From a virus, in the IMG/VR virus record IMGVR_UViG_3300025168_000136, positions 1 to 48,981 of that record: 48,981 nt of DNA; one strand, 5' to 3'. Below, in pieces: positions 26,108 through 33,365 of this stretch. The notes below the pieces were generated by a model, which was not told the origin of the DNA, made no database searches, and worked only from the letters and a program-made list of their open reading frames with translations. The first letter of the stretch is position 1, and each line of letters starts with the position of its first letter. The position numbers and the translations under genes were made by a program.

Positions 26108-27409
26108 TTAGTTGAACTTTACGTGAGCGTACTTGCCTACGTCCGGTCGTGTGCTTGGTGTGTTGTCGCTAGTGATTAGCCATAGTACCGGCTTATCCCA
26201 CTTGCCCCAGTCGCCGCCAAGGTATCCGTCTGTCAATACCACTACTGCTTGCGCTTCGATCTTCTTCTCTTTCATGTACTCGGTTAGGCAAGAGATACGT
26301 GTACCTCCTGTGCTACGTGGCTTCATAGACTCGACCATAGTTTCTATCGGCTTGCCTCCAAGGCCATACAGCTCGTCACCACCTATGGATGTGCCCCAGT
26401 AGATAATCCGTATTGTCGTAGGTGAAGTAGTCTCTGCAATCTGTTTAGCTATCGACAGAAACTTAGTCATCTCCGCCGCGCTCATACAGCTACCGGACGT
26501 GTCTATCCCAAACACTAGCTCACCTACTTTCTCAGAGATGCCGCTAGGCGCAAGCAGACCCATCGCTAACTTCCTACGGTTGGGTCGTCGCCATGTCGCG
26601 TCATCTTTACCTACACAAGTCTGTGTAACAAACTCATGCAACAGTTCCTTGGGGTCTATCTTAGGTTTCAACAGCTTGTCTATGCTTAGCAGTCCACCTA
26701 CGCCACCGGCCTTACCTGCTGTGATAACACCCTGACGTACTGCACGTTCTATCTCGGCATCGAGTGCGCGTTTCTCAGGCTCACTCATTTCCTTGGCATC
26801 CTCCCAGTCATGCTCGTCAAAACCTTGCGGCTTATCACCTGACTCGCCATCACCTGACTCACCCTCACCTGACTCACCATCACCTGACTCACCCTCGCCA
26901 TCACCTGACTCGCCACCTGACTTGCCCCCCTTCCTCTTCTCCTCTTCCTTCTTCTCATACAGATCATTGAATATCTGCGCGGTGTCCATGCCACGGTACT
27001 TCTCATCTACTAGCCCTGCGTACTCGCCGGTAGGCATCACAGCAAACCCGTCATCCTTGTTCTCATCATTGAGCATCAAGTTGGTGTAGTAGTCTGCTGC
27101 CTTGTTAGCACACTCGGCATCTATCTCGAACAAGTGTGCCCATGTGGTGAGGTGTCTGTGTAGCTTGTGCCCCTCCACTTCATGCAGTACCAAGTACCGC
27201 AGGTTTTTCTCGGTGATCGCGTTGATCATCGTTTCGCCGTACACTTCGTCACGCCCGTTAGTGCGTGCTGTTGGTGTATTCGGGCACGTCTTGCGTGTCC
27301 CTATCATCATCACACCAGCCAGTGCTATGTAACGCTTGTGTGCCATGATGTCGGTCACTGCTCTGTCTAGCCGCTGCTGTGGTGTTAGCTCTGTGTTAAC
27401 TAATAACAT
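26108..27409 (-). CDS. VWA-domain protein (CobT/ViaA-like partner of a MoxR ATPase)
   Basis: 433 residues. N-terminal putative metallopeptidase-type domain with LHEVEGHKLHRH (H76, E77, H81, H84), which departs from the usual HExxH spacing. A long Gly/Ser/Asp/Glu repeat linker (about 165-193, GDGESG units) follows, then a helical region and a C-terminal von Willebrand A domain. The VWA metal site is D303-T-S305-G-S307, with TDGY at 393-396. The acidic linker plus VWA layout is that of CobT-like proteins, which work with CobS/MoxR AAA+ ATPases. The neighbouring gene is such an ATPase, so the two probably form a metal-insertion or remodelling complex. The actual substrate is unknown. Confidence 0.85.
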   Translation of the reverse strand: MLLVNTELTPQQRLDRAVTDIMAHKRYIALAGVMMIGTRKTCPNTPTARTNGRDEVYGETMINAITEKNLRYLVLHEVEGHKLHRHLTTWAHLFEIDAECANKAADYYTNLMLNDENKDDGFAVMPTGEYAGLVDEKYRGMDTAQIFNDLYEKKEEEKRKGGKSGGESGDGEGESGDGESGEGESGDGESGDKPQGFDEHDWEDAKEMSEPEKRALDAEIERAVRQGVITAGKAGGVGGLLSIDKLLKPKIDPKELLHEFVTQTCVGKDDATWRRPNRRKLAMGLLAPSGISEKVGELVFGIDTSGSCMSAAEMTKFLSIAKQIAETTSPTTIRIIYWGTSIGGDELYGLGGKPIETMVESMKPRSTGGTRISCLTEYMKEKKIEAQAVVVLTDGYLGGDWGKWDKPVLWLITSDNTPSTRPDVGKYAHVKFN

Positions 27410-27422
27410 TGTCTGTCTCCCT

Positions 27423-28559
27423 TTATCGTACTGTTGAGAACATGTGGTTATTCTTCAGTGCCCACGCTTGGTAGTCCTTGTTCTGCCCAACCTTGTCCAT
27501 CCTGCTGTATCCCTTCACACGTGTGCCGTTGCCGAAGACACCTTGTGCTTCACTGGGAAGTCTCTGTAGGTAAGTCATCCACTGAGATGCCCAGTCACGT
27601 TCAATCGTAGCCAGTGTGCGGTACACCACCATCATTGTCGCTGACGCATCAGTTGGCACTATCGCGGTAAGCGGGTCGGCCTTGATAGAGTCAGTTGTTG
27701 GTAGTTGGTCAGCTAACTGAACGTAAGTGGCTAGGTTCAGTGTGGCTTCAAGGCCAATCGTCCCCGCTAGTGAGGCGGTCAGTGCTAGGGCAGATATGTC
27801 AGCACGTCTGTCTATGATACGGCTTGCCTTGTCGAGTGAACGTAGAGTTACCTTGGCTTCGTCACGGGTTGCTGCGTTGGGGTGAGGTATTAGCGGGTTC
27901 TCCTCTGGGTTGTCGTACATTTCAGCACTGTGGAACGCTTGCGGCGTTTCTTTGCACCATTGCAATACTAGTGGGTTGATAGGTGGGTTAGCTATGTTAA
28001 CCCCGTACTCGATGTACTCTAAGTTGTCAGCACCGCGCATCTCTACTACGGTCATCCTGTTTCTCAGGTGCGGAGGGATGTTGTCCCCAAGTCCTTCTGA
28101 GGTCAGGTTAGTTGTGCAGAACATCACTGTCTCTGCGTGGGCCTTGAACCCACCACCGATACGCTCACTTACTAGCCTAGCTAATGATAGCTTCACAGAG
28201 TTAGGTGCTTTACCTAGCTCGTCTATCATTATGATGCAGGGTACGTTGAGGTGCATCCCTAGCTCTTCGTGCGGTATGGTCACGAAGGTCTTGCCATCAT
28301 CTGAATACTTAATCATAAACAGATCGCCGCTGTCGGCCTTGGTGTTGCAGTCTATGTATATCAGTCTGTGGTTCTTATACTTCGGACGCTTGCCTAGTAG
28401 CCCAAGCAGGGCTGACTTGCCTATGCCCATCTGTCCTTGAACAAGCACACAGATTGCCGTCCCCATCACTTCAATAAGGTTAGCCATCTCAAGCATACCT
28501 AATGCGCGTGAACCTGCCTTTACGTTTGTTGCGGGTACTGCATTTGTTAATGTACTCAT
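27423..28559 (-). CDS. MoxR/CobS-like AAA+ ATPase
   Basis: 378 residues from ATG 28559 with GGAG six bases upstream. Walker A GQMGIGKSA (42-50, K48), Walker B IIMIDELGKA (D113/E114), sensor-1 region FCTTNLT with N151, and arginine-finger candidates R166/R168 (HLRNRMT). This is the MoxR class, whose hexamers act with VWA proteins (RavA-ViaA, CobS-CobT, NorQ-NorD pairs). The VWA gene follows after 13 bases, supporting a functional pair. The C-terminal third is helical and unrecognised. Confidence 0.9.
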   Translation of the reverse strand: MSTLTNAVPATNVKAGSRALGMLEMANLIEVMGTAICVLVQGQMGIGKSALLGLLGKRPKYKNHRLIYIDCNTKADSGDLFMIKYSDDGKTFVTIPHEELGMHLNVPCIIMIDELGKAPNSVKLSLARLVSERIGGGFKAHAETVMFCTTNLTSEGLGDNIPPHLRNRMTVVEMRGADNLEYIEYGVNIANPPINPLVLQWCKETPQAFHSAEMYDNPEENPLIPHPNAATRDEAKVTLRSLDKASRIIDRRADISALALTASLAGTIGLEATLNLATYVQLADQLPTTDSIKADPLTAIVPTDASATMMVVYRTLATIERDWASQWMTYLQRLPSEAQGVFGNGTRVKGYSRMDKVGQNKDYQAWALKNNHMFSTVR

Positions 28560-28642
28560 GTCGTTCTCCAATTGTGGTGTTGCGTTTACTTAGGTTAAGT
28601 TTAGTTTGTTTCAGTTAAGTTGTCTAGTTCTTAGACCATGCG

Positions 28643-29659
28643 TTACCAACCTAGGCTAGTAACTTGCTCGGTTGTGACTTCCTTCAGTTCCCCGGTAGGT
28701 TGAGTTTGTGATGTGTCCTGAGTTGTTGGTGTATCCTGTGGCTCAATGCCCTTGATGATCTCGTCCACCTTGCCCTTCACCTTGTCGCGCATGGTGTCGG
28801 ATGCTTTCAGCCCATCGTAGGTCACGCCAGTCAGTGCGTTTTTGAGGTCACGGCGTACCTGTTCCATCTTCGGGTCGTTGGCTATGTTGCACATCTTCAT
28901 CAGATCAACTATCTGTGTCACGTTGTCCACTAGTGTGCCCTTGAAGTATCCGTTGCGCGGCTTACCTGTCGCATCGTCATAGTCCAGTTTCTCAGACATG
29001 TTCTTCAGAGGTGCAAGAAGACGTTTCCATATATCGTCCATCATGTCTTTCATGCGGGCATCTTTAGTTGCGGTCACAGTGTCCACTATCACTTGGTGTC
29101 CCTGAGCCTCTACGTTGGTGATGAAGTTACTGTCTCCCCCTGCTAAGTAGTCAAGGTCTAACCGTATCTTGAATTTATCCATCAGCGTCTCTACGTCAGG
29201 ATAGTCTGCGGCGTTGAACATCTTACCCAGCCCCACGTAGTGCTGCTTGGCATACTCCACCTCTTGCGGATAGCTGATTCGAAACTGTTCTTTGAGTACA
29301 TCAAACTGTTTGAAGAAGCCTGTCATGGTGTTCTGATAGTCAATCATCAGGGGATTAGGTAGGAGTCTTTCGCCCAGTTCACCCCACGGCACTGTGCTGG
29401 CTGTGTGGTAGTCGCGTATCTTACCTTCCAAGGATTTGATCGCGGCGTGTATCGAAGAAGACAGTAGCTTCTTTGTGTACGTGCCTGAGTCCTTCGCGGC
29501 CTCGTTGTCTTGCTGTACCGCAAGGGTTGCGGCCTTGTCCTTCTTGCGTAATGTCGGCACGCTGATTGATAGGGATACCTTCATAGCAGAAGACGCTAGT
29601 GTAGGTGCGTGATGAATCGGCTCAAGGTTGTCGGCTGTTGCTTGGTTTTCGTAGTTCAT
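28643..29659 (-). CDS. Unknown helical protein, 338 aa, in the AAA+/VWA module
   Basis: The ATG at 29659 is used because AGGAG is seven bases upstream; the earlier in-frame ATG (29665) is too close to it. Largely helical, with WGELGERLLPNPLMIDYQ, a conserved-looking centre (DKFKIRLDLDYLAGGDSNF), a Lys-rich late region and a Thr/Gln/Pro-rich tail (TPTTQDTSQTQPTGEL). No domain recognised. Placed directly before the AAA+ gene (about 80 bases apart), so a likely third component or substrate of the ATPase-VWA complex. This is inference from gene order. Confidence 0.75.
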   Translation of the reverse strand: MNYENQATADNLEPIHHAPTLASSAMKVSLSISVPTLRKKDKAATLAVQQDNEAAKDSGTYTKKLLSSSIHAAIKSLEGKIRDYHTASTVPWGELGERLLPNPLMIDYQNTMTGFFKQFDVLKEQFRISYPQEVEYAKQHYVGLGKMFNAADYPDVETLMDKFKIRLDLDYLAGGDSNFITNVEAQGHQVIVDTVTATKDARMKDMMDDIWKRLLAPLKNMSEKLDYDDATGKPRNGYFKGTLVDNVTQIVDLMKMCNIANDPKMEQVRRDLKNALTGVTYDGLKASDTMRDKVKGKVDEIIKGIEPQDTPTTQDTSQTQPTGELKEVTTEQVTSLGW

Positions 29660-29661
29660 CT

Positions 29662-29976
29662 TCATTCTCCTGCGGCTGTGCCGCTGTTGGTGGTTCGGGG
29701 TGCTACAGTAAGTTCCTCGTACTCTGCTAGTAGATCACTCAAGGTGGCAGGCATTTTTTCGCGCAGGGTTTCTAGTGCCGCTAGCTGCTGCGTTGTGCTG
29801 TTTACGTTCCAATGCTTGCGTGCTTTGGCGTGCTTCACTTCGTGCTTGACTATGCGTTTAACTACAGACTCCTGTGTGTTGCAGTCTAGGTTGTATTGTT
29901 GCTGCACCACGTAGGTAATGCCTGCTTCGTATGCCCTGTCTAGTGCCGCTTTGAATTGCTGTTTACTAATCTTCAT
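29662..29976 (-). CDS. Small unknown protein, 104 aa, first gene of the AAA+/VWA operon
   Basis: Starts at ATG 29976 (CAGGAG six bases upstream). Helical with basic stretches (AGITYVVQQQYNLDCN, VKRIVKHEVKHAKARKHW). Its last residues are encoded by the same 24-base block that serves elsewhere as an untranslated hairpin and ribosome-binding site: here that block is coding and also primes the next gene. No family recognised. Confidence 0.7.
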   Translation of the reverse strand: MKISKQQFKAALDRAYEAGITYVVQQQYNLDCNTQESVVKRIVKHEVKHAKARKHWNVNSTTQQLAALETLREKMPATLSDLLAEYEELTVAPRTTNSGTAAGE

Positions 29977-29997
29977 ATCGTTCTCCTGTGCCGTTTT

Positions 29998-30015
29998 CAT
30001 GGTGGGTTCACCATG
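29998..30015. repeat. Palindromic element, copy A
   Basis: CATGGTG-GGTT-CACCATG, a perfect 7-base stem followed by GATTTTGGTT. It lies in the 5' leader of the AAA+/VWA operon. Related copies lie at 31055-31081, 31143-31169 and 32548-32580, always outside genes. Compared with those copies the loop is inverted (GGTT instead of AACC). Confidence 0.7.
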
Positions 30016-30085
30016 GATTTTGGTTAGGCCGTATGGCCGTTGCTGCTGTGCTGCTGTTTGCTACTTAATCTCCAACTGAACAGCT

Positions 30086-30114
30086 ATTATCTCATATTTG
30101 ACGGGTTGCGTCAA
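30086..30114 (-). promoter_or_regulatory. Sigma-70-like promoter with overlapping operator-like repeat
   Basis: Minus strand: TTGACG, a 17-base spacer, GATAAT; five of six matches to consensus in each hexamer. The -35 box lies inside a perfect inverted repeat TTTGACG-n5-CGTCAAA (30097-30115), a natural place for a repressor or activator to act. The inferred start near 30079 would drive genes from 29976 leftward. Confidence 0.65.
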
Positions 30115-30163
30115 AGATACCACCACGTGTTTGTGTAGCTTTTAGGTTTTTCCTATGCTGATT

Positions 30164-30508
30164 TTATGGGGTTGTTGGCTCTTCAGGCCGGTATACAGCT
30201 ATTACTATGTACTTAGTTTGGTGCTCTGGGTCTGGATGATTTGCTGTTGGCTCTGAGTCTATGCAAGTGGTGTATCCACCTAGTCCCCATACCCTGCTGA
30301 TTCGGTTCAGTGCTTGGCGTACATCCGCAAGGGATAGTGGTTCACCGTATCGGTTTTGTATTAATGGTAGGCGGGACGGCTCGTCAAAGGTTAAGCCGTT
30401 AAGGTGTTTGGCTAGCTTCCAACAGGTGGAGTTTCTCCTGAACTTTACTTGCAGTTGAGCGGTGTTGTTGGTGGGGTCAAAGAAGCCTAACTCTGTGGCG
30501 ATGTTCAT
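30164..30508 (-). CDS. Unknown early protein, 114 aa
   Basis: Starts with AGGACAG upstream. Contains TAQLQVKFRRNSTCWKLAKHL and VRQALNRISRVWGLGGYTTC; a small alpha/beta basic protein. First leftward gene after the non-coding repeat region, so probably expressed very early. Possibly DNA-binding by charge, but no family recognised. Confidence 0.65.
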   Translation of the reverse strand: MNIATELGFFDPTNNTAQLQVKFRRNSTCWKLAKHLNGLTFDEPSRLPLIQNRYGEPLSLADVRQALNRISRVWGLGGYTTCIDSEPTANHPDPEHQTKYIVIAVYRPEEPTTP

Positions 30509-31054
30509 ATGGTTCTGTCCTCGTTTGTGGTGCTAATGAAATACACAGCATACACAGTGTGCAGTGCGTTATCTAGCGTGCAGTGCAGTTTTAGGACGTG
30601 ATGTCGTTTTTTGGAAAAAGTTGAGTGCCACGTGAGGTTTGGTGTGTGGAGTTGTTGTGCAGCTAGTGCAGTTTGTGAAGCACGAAAAACTACTACGCCA
30701 GCTTCGACTAGTCCGCAAGGCGTACAGTGACATACACTGGAGTTCTCAGCGTTATATAATAACTTCACAGGAAAGACCCACAAAGTTTCTTCACAAACTG
30801 CACAACTTCTCAAACTCAATAACAACAATAACTAATAAAAACATAAAACAAAATATATATAATAAATACAATACCTTACCTTACCTAGTACCCAATCATA
30901 CCTATACCAAAACCACGAAATCTGTGAGTGACCTCTGGGTTTATTTACTGCACAGCGTGCAAAGTAGTTTCTCTCAAAGGGTAGTTACTTGAAGCACCTA
31001 CGTAAACGTACTAGGCTAAGATGGCAAAGCACAATCGGTGGTGAACCCAAAACG

Positions 31055-31081
31055 ATGGTGAACCCACCATGGATTTTGGTT
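31055..31081. repeat. Palindromic element, copy B
   Basis: ATGGTGAACCCACCAT (6-base stem, AACC loop) followed by GG and ATTTTGGTT. A half copy (GGTGGTGAACCC) lies just upstream. Identical core to copy C. Confidence 0.75.
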
Positions 31082-31104
31082 AGCGTTGTTATGAAATGGA
31101 TGCC

Positions 31105-31276
31105 GCAGACAGCGTGTATGTTACTGGTATCGGCCTGAAACGATGGTGAACCCACCATGGATTTTGGTTGACCATGGGATGATGCCCTGACGCAGACAGC
31201 GAGAATACGACTGGTATCGGCCTGACGCGGTGACTGGATAGCGCAGACAGCGTGAACATTACTGGTATCGAACTGC
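31105..31276 (+). repeat. Three 34-base direct repeats (iterons or phage promoters)
   Basis: Copies at 31105-31138, 31192-31225 and 31243-31276 share GCAGACAGCG, then about eight variable bases, then ACTGGTATCG; the first two also share GCCTGA. All three point the same way. Spacing is uneven (87 and 51 bases), so they are not simple tandem repeats. The second copy reads AATACGACTGGTATCGG, close to a T7-class promoter start. The ACTGGTATCG half also occurs in leaders at 23002 and 26091 on the other strand. Confidence 0.8.
31143..31169. repeat. Palindromic element, copy C
   Basis: Same ATGGTGAACCCACCAT hairpin plus GG and ATTTTGGTT as copy B, located between the first and second 34-base repeats. 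Confidence 0.75.
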
Positions 31277-31293
31277 ACAAATTGCAGGCAAAA

Positions 31294-31325
31294 AAATGCC
31301 CCGACCGATTAAGGTCGAGGCATTT
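31294..31325 (-). terminator. Strong terminator ending the short leftward unit
   Basis: Stem AAATGCC/GGCATTT plus CGACC/GGTCG around one C/A mismatch, loop GATTAA; on the minus strand followed by a seven-base T run. It would stop transcripts from 31327-32432 before the repeat region, insulating it. Confidence 0.85.
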
Positions 31326-31326
31326 A

Positions 31327-31413
31327 CTACACTACAAAAAAACTCCAAAGAACAAACAAGAAAAGCAAAGCTACAACAGCAGCCGAGGCTAACTCGCTAA
31401 GTATTCTTTTCAT
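31327..31413 (-). CDS. 28-residue single-span membrane peptide
   Basis: Begins MKRILSELASAAVVALLF; a charged N-terminus followed by one continuous hydrophobic stretch to the end, typical of a single transmembrane helix. It overlaps the end of the 80-residue gene by 17 bases and GGGAGC lies nine bases upstream of the ATG. It sits directly before the terminator. Could be a small membrane-active or lysis-related peptide; too short to be certain it is translated. Confidence 0.45.
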   Translation of the reverse strand: MKRILSELASAAVVALLFLFVLWSFFVV

Positions 31414-31639
31414 TTTTTCTTTGCTCCCTAAGTGCAGCCAATTGCTCTTCTCGCGTCCCTCTAAACAAAAGCAGCATTGCTTCGCGGTGCGCCGCTTCCC
31501 TATTCGCCTCGTGCATAGCAGTAACAAATTCGTTGTTGCTGTCTTTGCTATACTTTAACGATTGATCAGCATGGGCAAATGACATTTGCTCATACGCTCG
31601 TCTACGGTGCCACCTAAGTGACCGTTGAGTCTTACTCAT
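31397..31639 (-). CDS. Small basic helical protein, 80 aa
   Basis: Begins MSKTQRSLRWHRRRAYEQ; Arg-rich N-terminus and a helical, charged remainder (HEANREAAHREAMLLLFRG). GGAG lies eight bases upstream. A terminator-like hairpin (31673-31690) separates it from the preceding gene, so its level is probably attenuated. Unknown; the basic start suggests nucleic-acid binding. Confidence 0.65.
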   Translation of the reverse strand: MSKTQRSLRWHRRRAYEQMSFAHADQSLKYSKDSNNEFVTAMHEANREAAHREAMLLLFRGTREEQLAALREQRKNEKNT

Positions 31640-31672
31640 ACTATCTACTCCAAGTTATTAAGGTTAAAAGAT

Positions 31673-31690
31673 GGGGCCATCCATGGCCCC
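31673..31690 (-). terminator. Intergenic terminator/attenuator
   Basis: Perfect GGGGCCA/TGGCCCC stem with a four-base loop; on the minus strand followed by ATCTTTT. Lies 7 bases past the stop of the upstream leftward gene and about 30 bases before the start of the 80-residue gene, so partial termination is likely. Confidence 0.75.
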
Positions 31691-31697
31691 TAGTGAA

Positions 31698-32432
31698 CTA
31701 CTTAGCTTTGGTGAACCGCAGCTTCGCTTCTACTTTGCTACGCTTAAACGTGGTGACTTCTTTGCTGCTTGCTACCACTTCATCGACAAGCTTCTGGGCA
31801 CGCATGGCCCAGTCTACTTGCTTCTCAGTGGGCTTATCTAAGCCCCCCAATTCCGCCTGAGCGATAACAAAAGCAGCGAATGCCTTTTGTGTAGCGGTAT
31901 AAACTACCTTATCACCTTGTAACTTAGCGCCCTTCTTATCGCCTTCGCCCTTCGGTGCTACCGGATTATCCAGCGCCGATTTCAGAGCGGTATAAGCGCC
32001 CTTAATGGTATAGCGCACAATATATGCCGCACCATGGTGCGCATTCCACTTAACTTCGAAGGCTACCTTCGCCTTCTTAAGTTTATCGCCAGTTAACTCA
32101 GTGTCAGCAAAATGCGCTGTCCTAGCGTCTTTTAAAGTAATGCAATTACCAATTTTTGATTGGTGCGACTTGTCCATGCCGTTGATAATCAAATTCGCTA
32201 CCTGCCGGACTGTAGAGTCCTTCGCATTCCATGCTGGCAGTACTGGGCACTTAGCGTTATTTAACGCTTGCACTAATACCTCTCTTGCTACCTCCTGTGC
32301 AATGCTAGTCTTAGCGAACCTGCTAGTAGTCGCACCATACTTAGCGAAACCATCTTCTACTTCAGGGACGCTAAGTGCTACTTTGACAGCCTTAGTGGCC
32401 GATGCTGCTTTTACAATATTGTCAATAGACAT
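31698..32432 (-). CDS. Unknown early protein, 244 aa
   Basis: ATG 32432 is chosen: GGAG lies six bases upstream and would otherwise be coding. Ala/Lys-rich and helical: NIVKAASATKAVKVALSVPE, then FAKTSIAQEVAREVLVQALN, then HGAAYIVRYTIKGAYTALKS, ending in a basic tail. No motif recognised. It is the first gene of a short, terminated leftward unit next to the main control region, which suits an abundant early protein acting on the host. Confidence 0.75.
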   Translation of the reverse strand: MSIDNIVKAASATKAVKVALSVPEVEDGFAKYGATTSRFAKTSIAQEVAREVLVQALNNAKCPVLPAWNAKDSTVRQVANLIINGMDKSHQSKIGNCITLKDARTAHFADTELTGDKLKKAKVAFEVKWNAHHGAAYIVRYTIKGAYTALKSALDNPVAPKGEGDKKGAKLQGDKVVYTATQKAFAAFVIAQAELGGLDKPTEKQVDWAMRAQKLVDEVVASSKEVTTFKRSKVEAKLRFTKAK

Positions 32433-32547
32433 ACTGTTCTCCATATTCAGGGGCGTTACACTCGTTGGTGTTCGTTGTCCTGATGGTTCCCATAGTAGGG
32501 AATTGGTGGGACAATTGCCAGTGTCTCAAAACCGATAACCAAAAAAG

Positions 32548-32580
32548 ATGGTGAACCGACCATGAATTTTGGTTCACCAT
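32548..32580. repeat. Palindromic element, copy D (long-arm variant)
   Basis: ATGGTGAACC and GGTTCACCAT form a perfect 10-base inverted repeat with a 13-base centre that includes ATTTT. It is a rearranged form of the elements at 29998, 31055 and 31143. Possible operator. Confidence 0.75.
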
Positions 32581-32663
32581 GGAATTGACCCACCCCCTAC
32601 CCTATGCCCCAAATTTCCGAAGGCTCGCCAGCGCGTGTATACATACTAATCCAGACAAATCTT

Positions 32664-32691
32664 TTGCATTTCCCCACGTTTTTCATAGTAA
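32664..32691 (+). promoter_or_regulatory. Candidate late-operon promoter
   Basis: TTGCAT, a 16-base spacer, TAGTAA: a moderate sigma-70 match, four of six in each box. It points into the terminase genes, about 90 bases upstream of the first start. No stronger match is seen in this gap, so the late operon may need an activator. Confidence 0.4.
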
Positions 32692-32783
32692 AATTCGAAA
32701 CCCGCCTCTAAAAAAATTTTTTGCAAAAAAATAACAAACTCGGCATACTTCGTCTATCCCAGTATCACTGGCGCGAAGGCACT

Positions 32784-33365
32784 ATGGCTTTACAGCTAAC
32801 CCCGGAACTCGGCATCGAGATTCCTAAAAACGTGAACTACATGGACTTAGCTGTTCGTGCTGCAGCCGCGTGTAAAACGATTGCTGAACTTGAAGAACAC
32901 GGCGTATCTCCCGGTGAACCTAGCGAGATTGATAACGATGTTGCCGCTACGCTGGCTATGGCTTACGCAAAGGACATGGAGCGTACTTCTAAAGAGGTAA
33001 CTGATTCCCGCCTCGCCACACTAACAAGCGCCTCTCTTGTCCAAACCCACCACATACTCGAAGAATTCGGCGCTCTAGTTGCGAATAACGCAGCAGAGGT
33101 GCGCAACACCGTGGTCAACAAGCTAGTCCTAGAGACTGAAAACCCTGATGGGCGCATTCGCATCCGCGCACTGGAGCTACTAGGCAAAATGGGCCACGTA
33201 GGTTTATTTGTTGAGAAGAAGGAAGTGGTGGTCACACACCGCTCTAGCAAGGAACTTAGAGACAAGTTGCAGGAAAAACTGCTGACCTTAAAGAAATCTA
33301 TCAGCCCTGAAGGCGAAGTCATCTTTGCAGATGATCAAGAAGAAGAACATGAAAGCCCAAGCTGA
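32784..33365 (+). CDS. terS: Probable terminase small subunit
   Basis: 193 residues from ATG 32784 (AAGG four bases upstream); the longer TTG-initiated frame is less likely. Mostly helical (MDLAVRAAAACKTIAELEEH, IRIRALELLGKMGHVGLF), with an acidic tail (DDQEEEHESPS). It overlaps the large terminase gene by 17 bases, the standard place for the DNA-recognition subunit. No HTH is certain by eye, so the call is from context. Confidence 0.7.
   Translation: MALQLTPELGIEIPKNVNYMDLAVRAAAACKTIAELEEHGVSPGEPSEIDNDVAATLAMAYAKDMERTSKEVTDSRLATLTSASLVQTHHILEEFGALVANNAAEVRNTVVNKLVLETENPDGRIRIRALELLGKMGHVGLFVEKKEVVVTHRSSKELRDKLQEKLLTLKKSISPEGEVIFADDQEEEHESPS

Larger units (their letters stand above)
30509..31293. 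other. 785-base non-coding region; candidate replication origin / control region
   Basis: No convincing gene on either strand. From left to right: two direct GTGCAGTGC repeats (30559-30567, 30578-30586) with further GTGCAGT-like copies; a strongly AT-rich, A-over-T-biased block about 30810-30885 containing TATATATAATAAATA; palindromic copies B and C; and three 34-base direct repeats between 31105 and 31276. AT-rich DNA beside iterated repeats is the classical plan of an origin. The alternative is a cluster of phage promoters. Confidence 0.6.
32433..32783. promoter_or_regulatory. Divergent control region between early and late units
   Basis: About 350 bases without a gene, between a leftward early gene and the rightward late operon. 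It holds palindromic copy D, a rightward promoter candidate (32664-32691), an AAAAAAA-TTTTTT tract near 32710-32722 that should be bent DNA, and GTGTATACATAC near 32634. The leftward promoter for the 244-residue gene is probably also here, but I cannot place it. Confidence 0.6.

Noticed and set aside
30505-30828. Leftward frame of 107 codons overlapping the small early gene
   Set aside because: Composition is unlike a protein (Cys/Leu-rich, irregular). It overlaps repeats, and its end overlaps a better gene start at 30508.
30639-30992. Rightward frame of 117 codons in the repeat region
   Set aside because: Its later half reads through the AT-rich block (Asn/Ile/Lys/Tyr-rich, low complexity). 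There is no ribosome-binding site, and its orientation differs from both flanking units.
31055-31276. CRISPR array
   Set aside because: The repeats are only three, unevenly spaced, partly variable, and have no cas genes near; spacers contain palindromic elements instead.
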